Source: Planctomycetaceae bacterium (GTDB taxonomy: Bacteria > Planctomycetota > Phycisphaerae > Phycisphaerales > SM1A02). Taken from it: a stretch of 17,094 nt of DNA. This document shows, piece by piece, positions 5,797-13,877 of the stretch (its first letter is position 1; each line of letters opens with the position of its first letter). Both the position numbers and the translations under genes were made by a program. The stretch covers positions 1 to 17,094 of the forward strand of contig NYWY01000015.1 of assembly GCA_002685335.1 (NCBI GenBank), in the 5' to 3' direction. Below the pieces are notes generated by a model. It was not told the DNA's origin, ran no database searches, and saw only the letters and a program-made list of their open reading frames with translations.

Positions 5797-7278
5797 TTGC
5801 AGGTGTTGTTGCTCATCCTCGTGGCTTCGGTGCTCCTGCCGGTCGACGGTTCCGGGGGCGGTGATCCGTGGGCGGCGGCGATTCCAGTGCTCGGCGGGTC
5901 GGTGCTGCTCGTTCTGGCGGCGTCGATCCGGTCCGTGCTGCTGCAACGCGAACTCTCCGGACCCGATGGGCCCCGACGGATCGAGCGGGCGGCCCGCACT
6001 CAACGACTGGTTCAATGGGCGGCGGTGTTGATCGTGGTCGGTGGCGTGATCGGACTCGGATTCCGCGACAGTGTTCGATCGCTGGTCGGTGATCCACCGC
6101 TCCTCGACGAAGCCTTGACCATGGCCCCGGCCCTGCTCTCGATCATCGCGGCGTGGTGGATCTTCCAGCCGTTCGAACGGCGGGCGAGCGAATCGACGCT
6201 CCTTCGTCGAATCGATGACGGACAACCGGTGCATCCGCTGCCGGGGCGTGGAGCCTGGGTGGCGATGCAGGTCCGGTCGCAGATGCTGGTGGTGCTTGTC
6301 CCGATCGCCCTGCTGGCCTTCACCGGCGAGTCGATCCGAATGCTGGTTTCCGAGGTGGATTCGATTCCCGGTTGGGCGGAGACGCTGCTTCCGATCGTCG
6401 CGATCGTTCCGGTGGTCGCGTTGGCTCCCTGGCTGGTGGTTCGTCTGGTCGGGGCGACTCCGTTACCTCCGGGGGAGGTTCGCGAGATCCTCGAAGGCAT
6501 GTGTCGCAGGGCGGGTGTTCGAGTTCGGGATCTGCTTCTCTGGCCCACCGGCGGCCTGGTGATCAATGCCGGGGTCACGGGAATCGTGGGGTCCCTTCGT
6601 TGGGTGATGTTGACCGACGGACTGCTCGACCTGCTGCATCGCCGTCAGGTGATGGCCGTGATGGCCCATGAACTCGCGCACGCCCGTCGTCATCACCTGA
6701 TCTGGATGGCGCTCGCCGTCCTGGCCCTGGCGATCGGCATGGGTTTCCTGATCGATCCTCTGGTCGTGGCTCTCTACCAGTGGAGAATCGATTCCGGGGG
6801 TTCGATGGCGTCGATGCAGCGTGATCTGGAGTTGCTCGACCTCGCCGCCGCCGGTCTGGTGCTGATCGGGGTCCTGGTCGGATTCGGCTGGGTCTCTCGG
6901 CGATTCGAGCGGCAGGCGGATGCGTTCGCGGCGGTTCGAATGTCGGTGGATGATCAGGATGAGGCGTTGCCGGTGGTGTCGAGTTCGGGTGCCGTGTCGA
7001 TGGCCTCGGCCCTGATGACGGTCTCGCTCGCCAACGGGGTGCCGATGGAGCGGTTCAGTTGGCGGCACGGATCGATCGACTCCCGACGACGTCACTTGGA
7101 GTCTCTGATCGGTCGACCGATCGAATCGTTGCCCATCGATCGAACCGTTCGAGTTCTCAATGTCACATCCCTGCTCGTGGTGTGCCTGGCCGCGGGATGG
7201 TGGGGGATCGACCTCGCGACCGACGGCGCGGGCGGGATCGGCTTCGGCGAGGTCGTGGCGATGGAGTCCGGGTCATGA
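5797..7278 (+). CDS. M48 family integral membrane zinc metalloprotease (HtpX/Ste24-like)
   Basis: The 493-residue protein has hydrophobic segments at its N-terminus (residues 1-45), around 70-90, 110-125, 165-180 and 195-215, and again after the active site. The zinc-binding HELAH motif is at residues 291-295 (His291, Glu292, His295), inside VMAHELAHARRHH. The third ligand is Glu371 in RFERQADAFA, the usual M48 arrangement. M48 proteases degrade or process membrane proteins with the active site at the cytoplasmic face. At 493 residues it is longer than HtpX (about 290), with extra N-terminal membrane segments. The start is uncertain: TTG at 5797 is used because it follows the upstream stop by 5 bp, but GTG at 5803 is equally possible and no Shine-Dalgarno is seen. 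Its stop overlaps the dapF ATG. Confidence 0.88.
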   Translation: MQVLLLILVASVLLPVDGSGGGDPWAAAIPVLGGSVLLVLAASIRSVLLQRELSGPDGPRRIERAARTQRLVQWAAVLIVVGGVIGLGFRDSVRSLVGDPPLLDEALTMAPALLSIIAAWWIFQPFERRASESTLLRRIDDGQPVHPLPGRGAWVAMQVRSQMLVVLVPIALLAFTGESIRMLVSEVDSIPGWAETLLPIVAIVPVVALAPWLVVRLVGATPLPPGEVREILEGMCRRAGVRVRDLLLWPTGGLVINAGVTGIVGSLRWVMLTDGLLDLLHRRQVMAVMAHELAHARRHHLIWMALAVLALAIGMGFLIDPLVVALYQWRIDSGGSMASMQRDLELLDLAAAGLVLIGVLVGFGWVSRRFERQADAFAAVRMSVDDQDEALPVVSSSGAVSMASALMTVSLANGVPMERFSWRHGSIDSRRRHLESLIGRPIESLPIDRTVRVLNVTSLLVVCLAAGWWGIDLATDGAGGIGFGEVVAMESGS

Positions 7279-8240
7279 GGATCCCCTTCGTCAAGATGCA
7301 CGGACTGGGCAACGACTACGTGTTCATCGATGGACGCGATGGAATCGACATCGATTCCTCGAATGTGGTGTCGATCAGCGATCGGCGAGAAGGTGTGGGC
7401 GGTGACGGGGTGGTGATCCTGGAGAATCCGGTGGGCGTGGGGGCCGACGCTCGGATGCGGATCTTCAATGCGGACGGTTCCGATGGCGGAGTCTGTGGAA
7501 ACGGACTTCGGTGCCTCGCTCGATGGCTTCAGCGGGACGGGATCGTTCCGGCGGGACCGATCCGGGTCGAAACGCCCGCTGGGGTGGTGGAGATGACGGT
7601 GGGCCCGACGCTGGAGGACGACACCGTCCGAGTCGAGGTCGCGATGCCCGCTCCCCGGCTCGCCGCGGGAGAGATACCGGCTCGAATCCCCGGAGTCGAC
7701 GCCGGGGCCGCGGTGATCGATCGGCCTGCGACCGAGGTGCTTCCCGGCGTTGCGTTTCCTTCGCACACGCGACTCTCACTGGTTTCGATGGGCAACCCTC
7801 ATGCGGTTCTCTCGCTGTCCGACGCCGAGAGCGTCGATCGCGACGAACTCGATCGGATGATCCGGGAGGTGGGGCCGGCGGTCGAACGCCATTCCTGCTT
7901 TCCCGAACGGATCAACGTGCATCTGGTGGTTTCCGAGGATGGGGGCGGGCTTCGAATGTCGACCTGGGAGCGGGGAAGTGGAGCCACGCGGGCGTGCGGA
8001 ACCGGCGCCTGCGCGGCGGTGGTCGCGAGCGTGATGTCGACGGGGTCTCGGGAGGCGTGCTTCGGTTCCGAAGAGGATCCGTGGCGGGTGGTCGATCTCC
8101 CGGGTGGTGAGTTGGAGATCGCCTGGTCGGGGTCGGAGAACGATTCGGTCCGACAGCGGGGTCCGGCGGTGGAGTGTTTTCGAGGCCGGGTCGAAATCGA
8201 GCCGAGGTCCGCAGCTGCGGATCAGGCAAGGAGCACATGA
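7275..8240 (+). CDS. dapF: Diaminopimelate epimerase
   Basis: DapF interconverts LL- and meso-diaminopimelate, the last step before lysine and the peptidoglycan cross-linking residue. The 321-residue protein starts MRIPFVKMHGLGNDYVFIDG, the family signature. The two catalytic cysteines are Cys74 (GGVCGNGLRC) and Cys241 (ATRACGTGACA). SMGNPHAV and WERGSG are also in place. The ATG overlaps the upstream stop (ATGA), with GGAG eight bases before it, and the frame upstream of this ATG is only a shadow of the protease gene. It is slightly longer than typical DapF (about 275-285), with extra length in the middle and at the C-terminus. Its stop overlaps the start of the M20 peptidase gene, so the two are translationally coupled. 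Confidence 0.96.
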   Translation: MRIPFVKMHGLGNDYVFIDGRDGIDIDSSNVVSISDRREGVGGDGVVILENPVGVGADARMRIFNADGSDGGVCGNGLRCLARWLQRDGIVPAGPIRVETPAGVVEMTVGPTLEDDTVRVEVAMPAPRLAAGEIPARIPGVDAGAAVIDRPATEVLPGVAFPSHTRLSLVSMGNPHAVLSLSDAESVDRDELDRMIREVGPAVERHSCFPERINVHLVVSEDGGGLRMSTWERGSGATRACGTGACAAVVASVMSTGSREACFGSEEDPWRVVDLPGGELEIAWSGSENDSVRQRGPAVECFRGRVEIEPRSAAADQARST

Positions 8241-9562
8241 TGACGACGTCCGATGAACGATTCGACGACTTCGAGCGACGCCTGCTCGCTCGAGTCGAGC
8301 AACGGGCCGAAGCCCTCGAAAGAGACCTCCGCACCCTGGTGGGAATTCCCACCGGACACAACAATGCGGACGGTCTCGATCGGATGCGGGCGTGGTTCGA
8401 GCGGCGATTCCACGATCTGGGCGCCGAGGTGGAACTGGTCCCGGGCCGGCCTCGACCGGCGTGGCTGGAGATTCATCGTGAACCCGAGGACGCGCCGCGG
8501 ATCGATGGCCCGGACCCGGCCGGGGATGTCTCGATCCCTCCGACCCTGGTCGCCCGACGCCCGGTCGAAGACGGCGTCGATGCGGTACGGATGATTCTCT
8601 GCGGTCACCTGGACACCGTCCACGATCCCGAGGGTCCGTTCCAGGAACTCTCCCCGGTCGAGGATGGCATCGCCCACGGTCCCGGGGCGATGGACATGAA
8701 GGGCGGGCTCATGGTCGCGCTCGCCGCCTTGGAGATCCTCGAGTCGCTCGGGCGGCGGGTCGATTGGACGTTCGTGCTGGTGAGCGATGAGGAGACCGGA
8801 ACCTTCTTCGGGGAAGAGGCGCTGCTTGATGCCGCCCGTGGTCACGACCTCGGTCTGGTGTTCGAGCCCGCACTCCCGGATGGCTCTCTGGTGGTCGAAC
8901 GAATGGGTTCCGGCACCTTCATGCTGGAGGCGGTGGGGCGAGCGGCCCATGTCGGACGGGCCTTCACCGAAGGACGATCGGCCGTGGTCGCGCTGTCCAG
9001 GGCGATCATCGAGGTCTCCGACCTCGCGGATCCGGATCGAGGACGCATCGTCAACATCGGGCCCGTGCATGGGGGTGGTGCGACCAATGCCGTTCCCCAT
9101 CATGCTCGTTGCTGGGGCAATGTCCGCTACGCGGATGCGGCGTCCCAGTCCGGTCTCGATTCGGACGTTCATCGAGTGGTCGAGGCCCTCGCGGCGAGAT
9201 TGCGGGACGAGATGGAAGATCCGCCGCGATTGAAGGCTCGAACCGCGTTTCTGCGTCCGGCCAAGCCATCCACGCCCGAAGTGCTCGCCCTCGCGGAGCG
9301 GGCGAGGGAGGTCAGCGAGGCTCTCGGGCGCCCCATGCCCTTCGCCTCGACCGGAGGAGCCTGTGATGGGAACCTGCTGCAGGCGGCCGGGGTGCCCACG
9401 ATCGACACCCTCGGAGTCCGGGGTGGGGGGATGCACCGTCCCGACGAGCATCTGGAGATCGAGAGCCTGGTCGAACGAACCGGCCTCCTCGCAGTTCTGC
9501 TCCATCGGCTGGATCGGGACGGTTTCGGCGAACGGACGGGTTCCGGACGGCCGATACCATGA
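8237..9562 (+). CDS. M20 family metallopeptidase, carboxypeptidase G2-like (candidate N-succinyl-amino-acid desuccinylase)
   Basis: The 441-residue protein carries the two-zinc M20 site: GHLDT (His124, Asp126), GAMDMKGG (bridging Asp153), SDEETG (catalytic Glu185, Glu186), FEPA (Glu210) and GGGMHRPDEH (His400). The ending (GGACDGN...GVPTIDTLG...GGGMH) and the lid region (GRAAHVGR) resemble carboxypeptidase G2, which cleaves N-acyl-glutamates, more than E. coli DapE. AAGGAG lies three bases before ATG 8237 and six before ATG 8240; both are possible starts. The gene overlaps dapF upstream and precedes an aminotransferase, astA and astD. Two roles fit: cleaving N-succinylglutamate in place of AstE, or cleaving N-succinyl-LL-DAP as DapE. 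The family call is firm; the substrate is inference. Confidence 0.88.
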   Translation: MMTTSDERFDDFERRLLARVEQRAEALERDLRTLVGIPTGHNNADGLDRMRAWFERRFHDLGAEVELVPGRPRPAWLEIHREPEDAPRIDGPDPAGDVSIPPTLVARRPVEDGVDAVRMILCGHLDTVHDPEGPFQELSPVEDGIAHGPGAMDMKGGLMVALAALEILESLGRRVDWTFVLVSDEETGTFFGEEALLDAARGHDLGLVFEPALPDGSLVVERMGSGTFMLEAVGRAAHVGRAFTEGRSAVVALSRAIIEVSDLADPDRGRIVNIGPVHGGGATNAVPHHARCWGNVRYADAASQSGLDSDVHRVVEALAARLRDEMEDPPRLKARTAFLRPAKPSTPEVLALAERAREVSEALGRPMPFASTGGACDGNLLQAAGVPTIDTLGVRGGGMHRPDEHLEIESLVERTGLLAVLLHRLDRDGFGERTGSGRPIP

Positions 9563-9625
9563 GTCGGGGTGATCCTTCCTGGGATCGTCTCCCATCGCTT
9601 TCCACCGCCGGTCTGGAGCCTGCTC

Positions 9626-11071
9626 GTGTCCACTCCCGTCTTTGATTCGAATGCCGCCACGTTCCATGACGCTCCGGAGACCCGGGCCGCCATCGATGCG
9701 ATTCTCGGACGGCTTGAGGCGGCCCAGTCGGGGATCGACGGGGCGCGGCCGGCAGCACCGGGAGGTCGAGAGAATCTCCAGGGCTGGATCGATCGTTCCG
9801 CCGACGCGAAGGGTCGCGGACCGATCTTCCCCTACGTGGGCAGCGGCATCGGTCGGGGGCCGCTGGTCGAACTGCTCGACGGCTCGGTGAAGTGGGACCT
9901 GATCAACGGCATCGGCGTCCACATGTTCGGCCATTCCGATCCCGGGATGGTTCGGGCCGCGATCGAATCCGCCCTGGGCGACGTCGCGATGGAGGGGAAT
10001 CTCCAGTTCAACGCCGAGAGCATCGCCTTCGCCGAACTCCTCGCGAGCGAGGCACGAAAAGGGTCGAAGCTCAAGCACGTCTTCCTCACCAACTCCGGTG
10101 CCATGGCCAACGAGAACGCGATCAAGGTCTGCCAGCAGAAGACCGGTGGGGCGCCAAGGGTGCTGGCCTTTCAGGATTGCTTCATGGGTCGGACCACCAC
10201 CATGGCCCAGATCGGGGATTCCGCGGGTGGCCGGATGGGTATTCCCTTGAACGCCCAGGTCGACTACATGCCTTTCTACGATCCGGCCCTGGGATCACGT
10301 TCGACCGAGATGGCGATCTGGCATCTCGACCAGATGATCGCCCGGTATCCCGGCCAGCACTCCTGCTTCATCTTCGAACTGGTCCAGGGCGAAGGTGGAT
10401 TCCGGACCGCGCCCCGCGAGTTCTTCGTGCCGCTCATGGAGCGATGTCGGGCGGCCGGTATCCCGGTCTGGGACGACGAGGTCCAGACCTTCGGTCGGAA
10501 CACCGAGATGTTCATGTACGACACGCTCGACCTGGGCGAATACGTGGACGTGGTGGCGATCGGAAAGATGAGTCAGGCCTGCGCCATCCTCTTCACCGAG
10601 GAATTCGCGCCGAAGCCGGGTCTCCTTTCGGGGACCTTCATCGGATCCGCCAGTGCATTCCACGTCGGTCGGGCCGCCTTGGAGCGACTTCGCGACGGGG
10701 GTTACTACGGGCCTGACGGCCGGATCGCGAAACTGCATGCAGCGTTCCGTGCCCAGGCGTCATCGCTGGTGAAGCGGCATCCGGAGTGGTTCCCCCCGGT
10801 CCCCACGGATTTCAACCGAACCCTGACCGAGCATTACGGTGGAACCGGCGGGATGTGCCGGCTCACGCCCTTCGGCGGCGATCGAGCGAAGATCATGGCC
10901 TGCCTGCATCACCTCTTCGATGAAGGAGTGATCGCATTCCTCTGCGGGCATGGTCCGTACCACGTGAGATTCCTTCCTCCGGTGGGGGTGATGGAGCCGG
11001 AGCAGTTCGAACCGGTGTTCGAGATTCTCGAGCGGGCGATGGCCCGGACCCACGCTGAAACCGACGCCTGA
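9626..11071 (+). CDS. Class III PLP aminotransferase (probable succinylornithine/acetylornithine-type)
   Basis: This 481-residue enzyme belongs to the class III (omega-amino acid) aminotransferases. Recognisable blocks are GVHMFGHSDPGM, FLTNSGAMANENAIK (PLP phosphate loop), FQDCFMGRTTT, ELVQGEGG, WDDEVQTFGR (Asp contacting the PLP ring nitrogen) and VVAIGKMSQA with the PLP-binding Lys314. It sits directly before astA and astD, so the most likely role is conversion of N2-succinylornithine to N-succinylglutamate semialdehyde, the AstC step. It is longer than E. coli AstC/ArgD (about 405) and its DEVQTFGR lacks the usual 'TGFGR', so orthology to AstC is not certain. The GTG at 9626 is chosen because TGGAG lies seven bases upstream; the frame also contains a GTG at 9569. 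L-lysine 6-transaminase is an alternative. Confidence 0.82.
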   Translation: MSTPVFDSNAATFHDAPETRAAIDAILGRLEAAQSGIDGARPAAPGGRENLQGWIDRSADAKGRGPIFPYVGSGIGRGPLVELLDGSVKWDLINGIGVHMFGHSDPGMVRAAIESALGDVAMEGNLQFNAESIAFAELLASEARKGSKLKHVFLTNSGAMANENAIKVCQQKTGGAPRVLAFQDCFMGRTTTMAQIGDSAGGRMGIPLNAQVDYMPFYDPALGSRSTEMAIWHLDQMIARYPGQHSCFIFELVQGEGGFRTAPREFFVPLMERCRAAGIPVWDDEVQTFGRNTEMFMYDTLDLGEYVDVVAIGKMSQACAILFTEEFAPKPGLLSGTFIGSASAFHVGRAALERLRDGGYYGPDGRIAKLHAAFRAQASSLVKRHPEWFPPVPTDFNRTLTEHYGGTGGMCRLTPFGGDRAKIMACLHHLFDEGVIAFLCGHGPYHVRFLPPVGVMEPEQFEPVFEILERAMARTHAETDA

Positions 11072-11096
11072 TCGAAACCGACCGTCCGGTTCGATT
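11071..11096 (+). other. Inverted repeat between the aminotransferase gene and astA
   Basis: ATCGAAACCG and CGGTTCGAT flank a 6-base loop and form a stem with one bulged A just after the aminotransferase stop. The following sequence is pyrimidine-rich (TCCTTTCCCTCCTCTCC) but not a T-run. It may be an mRNA stability or partial attenuation element. Confidence 0.35.
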
Positions 11097-11122
11097 CCTT
11101 TCCCTCCTCTCCGGAACCGTTG

Positions 11123-12232
11123 ATGTTCGTCATCCGCCAGATTCGGACCGATGACGTGCCGGCCGTGCTCAAGCTCGCCCGGCTCGTCCACTCGTTCAAC
11201 CTCCCGGCCGATCGCGACTCGATCGCCACCAAGATCGCTCGGAGCCGCCGGAGTTTCGCCGATCGCCTCGAGGATCCTCGCGAGCGGATGTACATGTTCG
11301 TGCTCGAGGATCTCGAGACCGGCAACATCATCGGTACCAGCATGATCATCGGCTGCGTGTCCTGGCCCGGGAATCCTCATGTCTATCTCGAGGTCTCGAA
11401 ACAGTCGTTCTGGAGCGAGGATCTGCAGCAGGGGCAGACCCACAAGGTGCTCCGGCTCGGCACCGACGAGACCGGCCCTTCGGAACTCGGAGGACTCGTG
11501 CTGGCCCCGGGCTACCGCGGACACAAGGATCGACTGGGAGGATTCCTCTCCAACGTCCGCTTCCACTTCATGGGACTTCATCGCAAGTCGTTCGACAAGC
11601 GGGTGATCGCGGAAGTCATGGGTTCGCTGACCCCCGACAGCCGCAACGTGCTCTGGGACTACCTGGGTGGTCGCTTCATCAACCTCTCCTATCTCGAGGC
11701 CGACGTCTTCTGCCAGCACTCGAAGGAATTCATCACCTCGTTGTTCCCGACGGATCCGATCTATGCGTCGCTTCTCCCGCCGGAGGCCCGCAACCTCATC
11801 GGGCGGGTGGGCGACGAGGCCCGGCCGGCGCTCGCGATGTTGGAACGTCAGGGTTTCAAGGATCACGGACACATCGATCCCTTCGACGGCGGCCCGTATC
11901 TCGAAGCCCGACTCGATCGGATTCCACTGGTCCGTGAGACGTCGCGGGTCCGCGTGGTGGGTACCGGCCGGGTGCCGGCAAGTCGAGTGGGAATCGTGAG
12001 CGTCGAAGGGGACGGACTGCCCGACGGCCCCGGCGCGTTCCGAGCGGTACGGACCACCTTCGCCGAGGATGAGGGGGGCATCCGCATCCCTCGCAAGATG
12101 CTGGCGGCTCTGGGGATCGAGGTGGGGGACAAGGTCGGTCTCACGCCCACTGAGTCGACTCGTCGAACGCCGGCGAAGGCCACGAAGACCACGAAGAAGA
12201 GCAAGTCCGGATCCAAGGGGAAGTCATCGTGA
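11123..12232 (+). CDS. astA: Arginine/ornithine N-succinyltransferase
   Basis: AstA transfers succinyl from succinyl-CoA to the alpha-amino group of arginine (and ornithine in some bacteria), the first step of the AST route. The 369-residue product aligns from memory with the family across its length: MFVIRQIRTDDVPAVLKLA, LPADRDSIATKIARSRRSFA, GPSELGGLVLAPGYRG, RFHFMGLHRKSFDKRVIAEV, DPIYASLLPPEARNLIGRV, and PALAMLERQGF followed by DPFDGGPYLEARLDRI. The fold is GNAT-like. It is longer than the usual 340 or so residues because of a Lys/Thr/Ser-rich tail of about 25 residues, probably disordered. The ATG at 11123 is preferred to the TTG immediately before it. The stop overlaps the astD start. 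No astB (succinylarginine dihydrolase) is visible in the window. Confidence 0.93.
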   Translation: MFVIRQIRTDDVPAVLKLARLVHSFNLPADRDSIATKIARSRRSFADRLEDPRERMYMFVLEDLETGNIIGTSMIIGCVSWPGNPHVYLEVSKQSFWSEDLQQGQTHKVLRLGTDETGPSELGGLVLAPGYRGHKDRLGGFLSNVRFHFMGLHRKSFDKRVIAEVMGSLTPDSRNVLWDYLGGRFINLSYLEADVFCQHSKEFITSLFPTDPIYASLLPPEARNLIGRVGDEARPALAMLERQGFKDHGHIDPFDGGPYLEARLDRIPLVRETSRVRVVGTGRVPASRVGIVSVEGDGLPDGPGAFRAVRTTFAEDEGGIRIPRKMLAALGIEVGDKVGLTPTESTRRTPAKATKTTKKSKSGSKGKSS

Positions 12233-13755
12233 ACGCGTCCGCCGCCGTGGATCGTGGCCTGCTCGAACGCGGCCCGTCTGATTTCATCGATGGTCGCTGG
12301 CATCCGCTCCCCGTGGGTTCCGGCATCATCTCTCGGGATCCGGCCCGTCCGGACACCATCGTCTGGGCCGCGGATTCGGTGCCATCGCACGTGGATGCCG
12401 CGGTCGACGCGGCGACTCGCGGGCGTGCCGAGTGGTTCGGCCTGGGCGAATCAGGACGCCTCGACGCCCTGCAGCGTTGGAAGAGTGCGGCAGAGTCGCA
12501 CGCACCACGACTGGCGGAGTTGATCACGCTCGAGACCGGGAAGATTCGATCGGAAGCGACGGCGGAGGCCGGCCTCGTCGGCAAGAAGGTCGATATCACG
12601 ATCGGGCCCCATTCCAAGGGGAGGATCGAGGGGTACGACGTCGCGGCCGGCGAGACCCGCATCGGTCGCTGCAGTTTTCGTCCCCACGGGGTGATGGCGG
12701 TCCTCGGACCGTACAACTTCCCCGCCCACCTTCCCAATGGGCACGTGGTTCCGGCACTGCTTGCGGGAAACACGGTGGTGTTCAAACCGAGCGACAAGAC
12801 GCCGGCGGTGGGCCAGGCCCTGGCGGAGATCGCGGACGCTGCCGAGTTGCCGGCTGGAGTGTTCAATCTGGTGCAGGGTGGGGCCGATCCCGCCTCGCGT
12901 CTGGTCGCCCATTCCGACGTCGACGGCATCCTCTTCACCGGAAGCTGGGGGGTGGGGCGGCGGATCCTCGAGGCCAACCTCGAGACGCCGGGCCGCATCG
13001 TCGCCCTCGAACTCGGGGGATCGAATCCGTCCGTCGTGCTGCCCGACGCCGATCTCCGACAAGCGGTGATCGAGTGCGCCCGGGCCGCATTCGCGACCAC
13101 CGGCCAGCGTTGCACCTGCACCCGCCGGATCGTGGTGCACGCCGACGTGGCGGATCGCTTCATCGCCGCGTTCTGCAAGGTGGCCAGCACGCTCGTGGTC
13201 GGCCCCGGAGACGCCGACGGGCCCGTCTTCATGGGGCCGATGATCAATCAGGACGCGGTGGATGCGGTGCTCGCCTACCAGACCGAACTGCACGCTCGCG
13301 GGGGGAAGGTGCTGGTGGAATCCACCCGGGTCGACGGCACGGGGCACTTCGTCACGCCAGGTGTGGTGATGGTCGACCGGTTCGAGATCGAGCAGGATCG
13401 TGAATGCTTCGGTCCGCTGGTGCAGATCGCGATCGCCCGCGATTTCGACGACGCGATCGAACAGGCCAATGCCACTCGTTACGGGTTGGCGGCGTCCATC
13501 TTCACCCGCGACGACTCCGCCTGGACTCGTTTCCTCGCGGAATGCCGCGCGGGTTGCGTGAATCGAAACTGCGGGACCGCGGGAGCGAGTGGCGCCCTTC
13601 CCTTCGGCGGGCTCGGTCTCAGCGGGAACCATCGACCCGCCGGCGCCTTCAGCCTGGACTACTGCGCCCACCCGGTGGCGAGCATGATCGAGTCTGGTGA
13701 TGGGGCCGCGGTTCCACCGGGCATGTTGCTTGACGATCGGTGGTTGGGGGCCTGA
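12229..13755 (+). CDS. astD: N-succinylglutamate 5-semialdehyde dehydrogenase
   Basis: AstD oxidises N-succinylglutamate semialdehyde to N-succinylglutamate with NAD. The 508-residue protein is a complete aldehyde dehydrogenase: FRPHGVMAVLGPYNFPAHLP, NTVVFKPSDKTPAVGQALAE, ILFTGSWGVGRRI, the general-base Glu261 in VALELGGSNPS, the catalytic Cys295 in TTGQRCTCTRR, and ECFGPLVQIA. NFPAHLPNGH and TTGQRCTCTRR are typical of the AstD branch rather than generic ALDHs. The start is GTG in a GTGA overlap with astA, with AAGGGG about eight bases upstream; N-termini of this family are close to 490 residues long, which fits. It is the last gene of the plus-strand block; no clear intrinsic terminator was found before the next gene. 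Confidence 0.93.
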   Translation: MNASAAVDRGLLERGPSDFIDGRWHPLPVGSGIISRDPARPDTIVWAADSVPSHVDAAVDAATRGRAEWFGLGESGRLDALQRWKSAAESHAPRLAELITLETGKIRSEATAEAGLVGKKVDITIGPHSKGRIEGYDVAAGETRIGRCSFRPHGVMAVLGPYNFPAHLPNGHVVPALLAGNTVVFKPSDKTPAVGQALAEIADAAELPAGVFNLVQGGADPASRLVAHSDVDGILFTGSWGVGRRILEANLETPGRIVALELGGSNPSVVLPDADLRQAVIECARAAFATTGQRCTCTRRIVVHADVADRFIAAFCKVASTLVVGPGDADGPVFMGPMINQDAVDAVLAYQTELHARGGKVLVESTRVDGTGHFVTPGVVMVDRFEIEQDRECFGPLVQIAIARDFDDAIEQANATRYGLAASIFTRDDSAWTRFLAECRAGCVNRNCGTAGASGALPFGGLGLSGNHRPAGAFSLDYCAHPVASMIESGDGAAVPPGMLLDDRWLGA

Positions 13756-13803
13756 AACCGGGCTTTTTGGGGGTTTCGAAGAAAAACAAACGATCGATGG
13801 AAC

Positions 13804-13814
13804 GCACTCAGTGC
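13804..13814. promoter_or_regulatory. Short palindrome upstream of the dockerin-like protein gene
   Basis: GCACT and AGTGC flank a single C, giving a perfect 11-bp inverted repeat 63 bp upstream of the next start codon. It could be a repressor or activator site. The 122-bp gap between astD and this gene shows no other clear promoter element, and short palindromes occur by chance. Confidence 0.25.
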
Positions 13815-13877
13815 ATCCGCTACCATGATCGAGTCACAGGCCATCCGTCCGGGGTTCCTCGACTCCTTGGAGTAGCC

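Noticed and set aside
8222..10078. 618-residue minus-strand ORF opposite the M20 peptidase and aminotransferase genes
   Set aside because: The plus strand encodes two enzymes with full catalytic motifs; the antisense frame has none and spans a gene boundary.
10760..13671. Long minus-strand ORFs opposite astA and astD (10760-11872, 12141-13247, 12451-13671)
   Set aside because: They mirror well-identified genes and have shadow-like composition.
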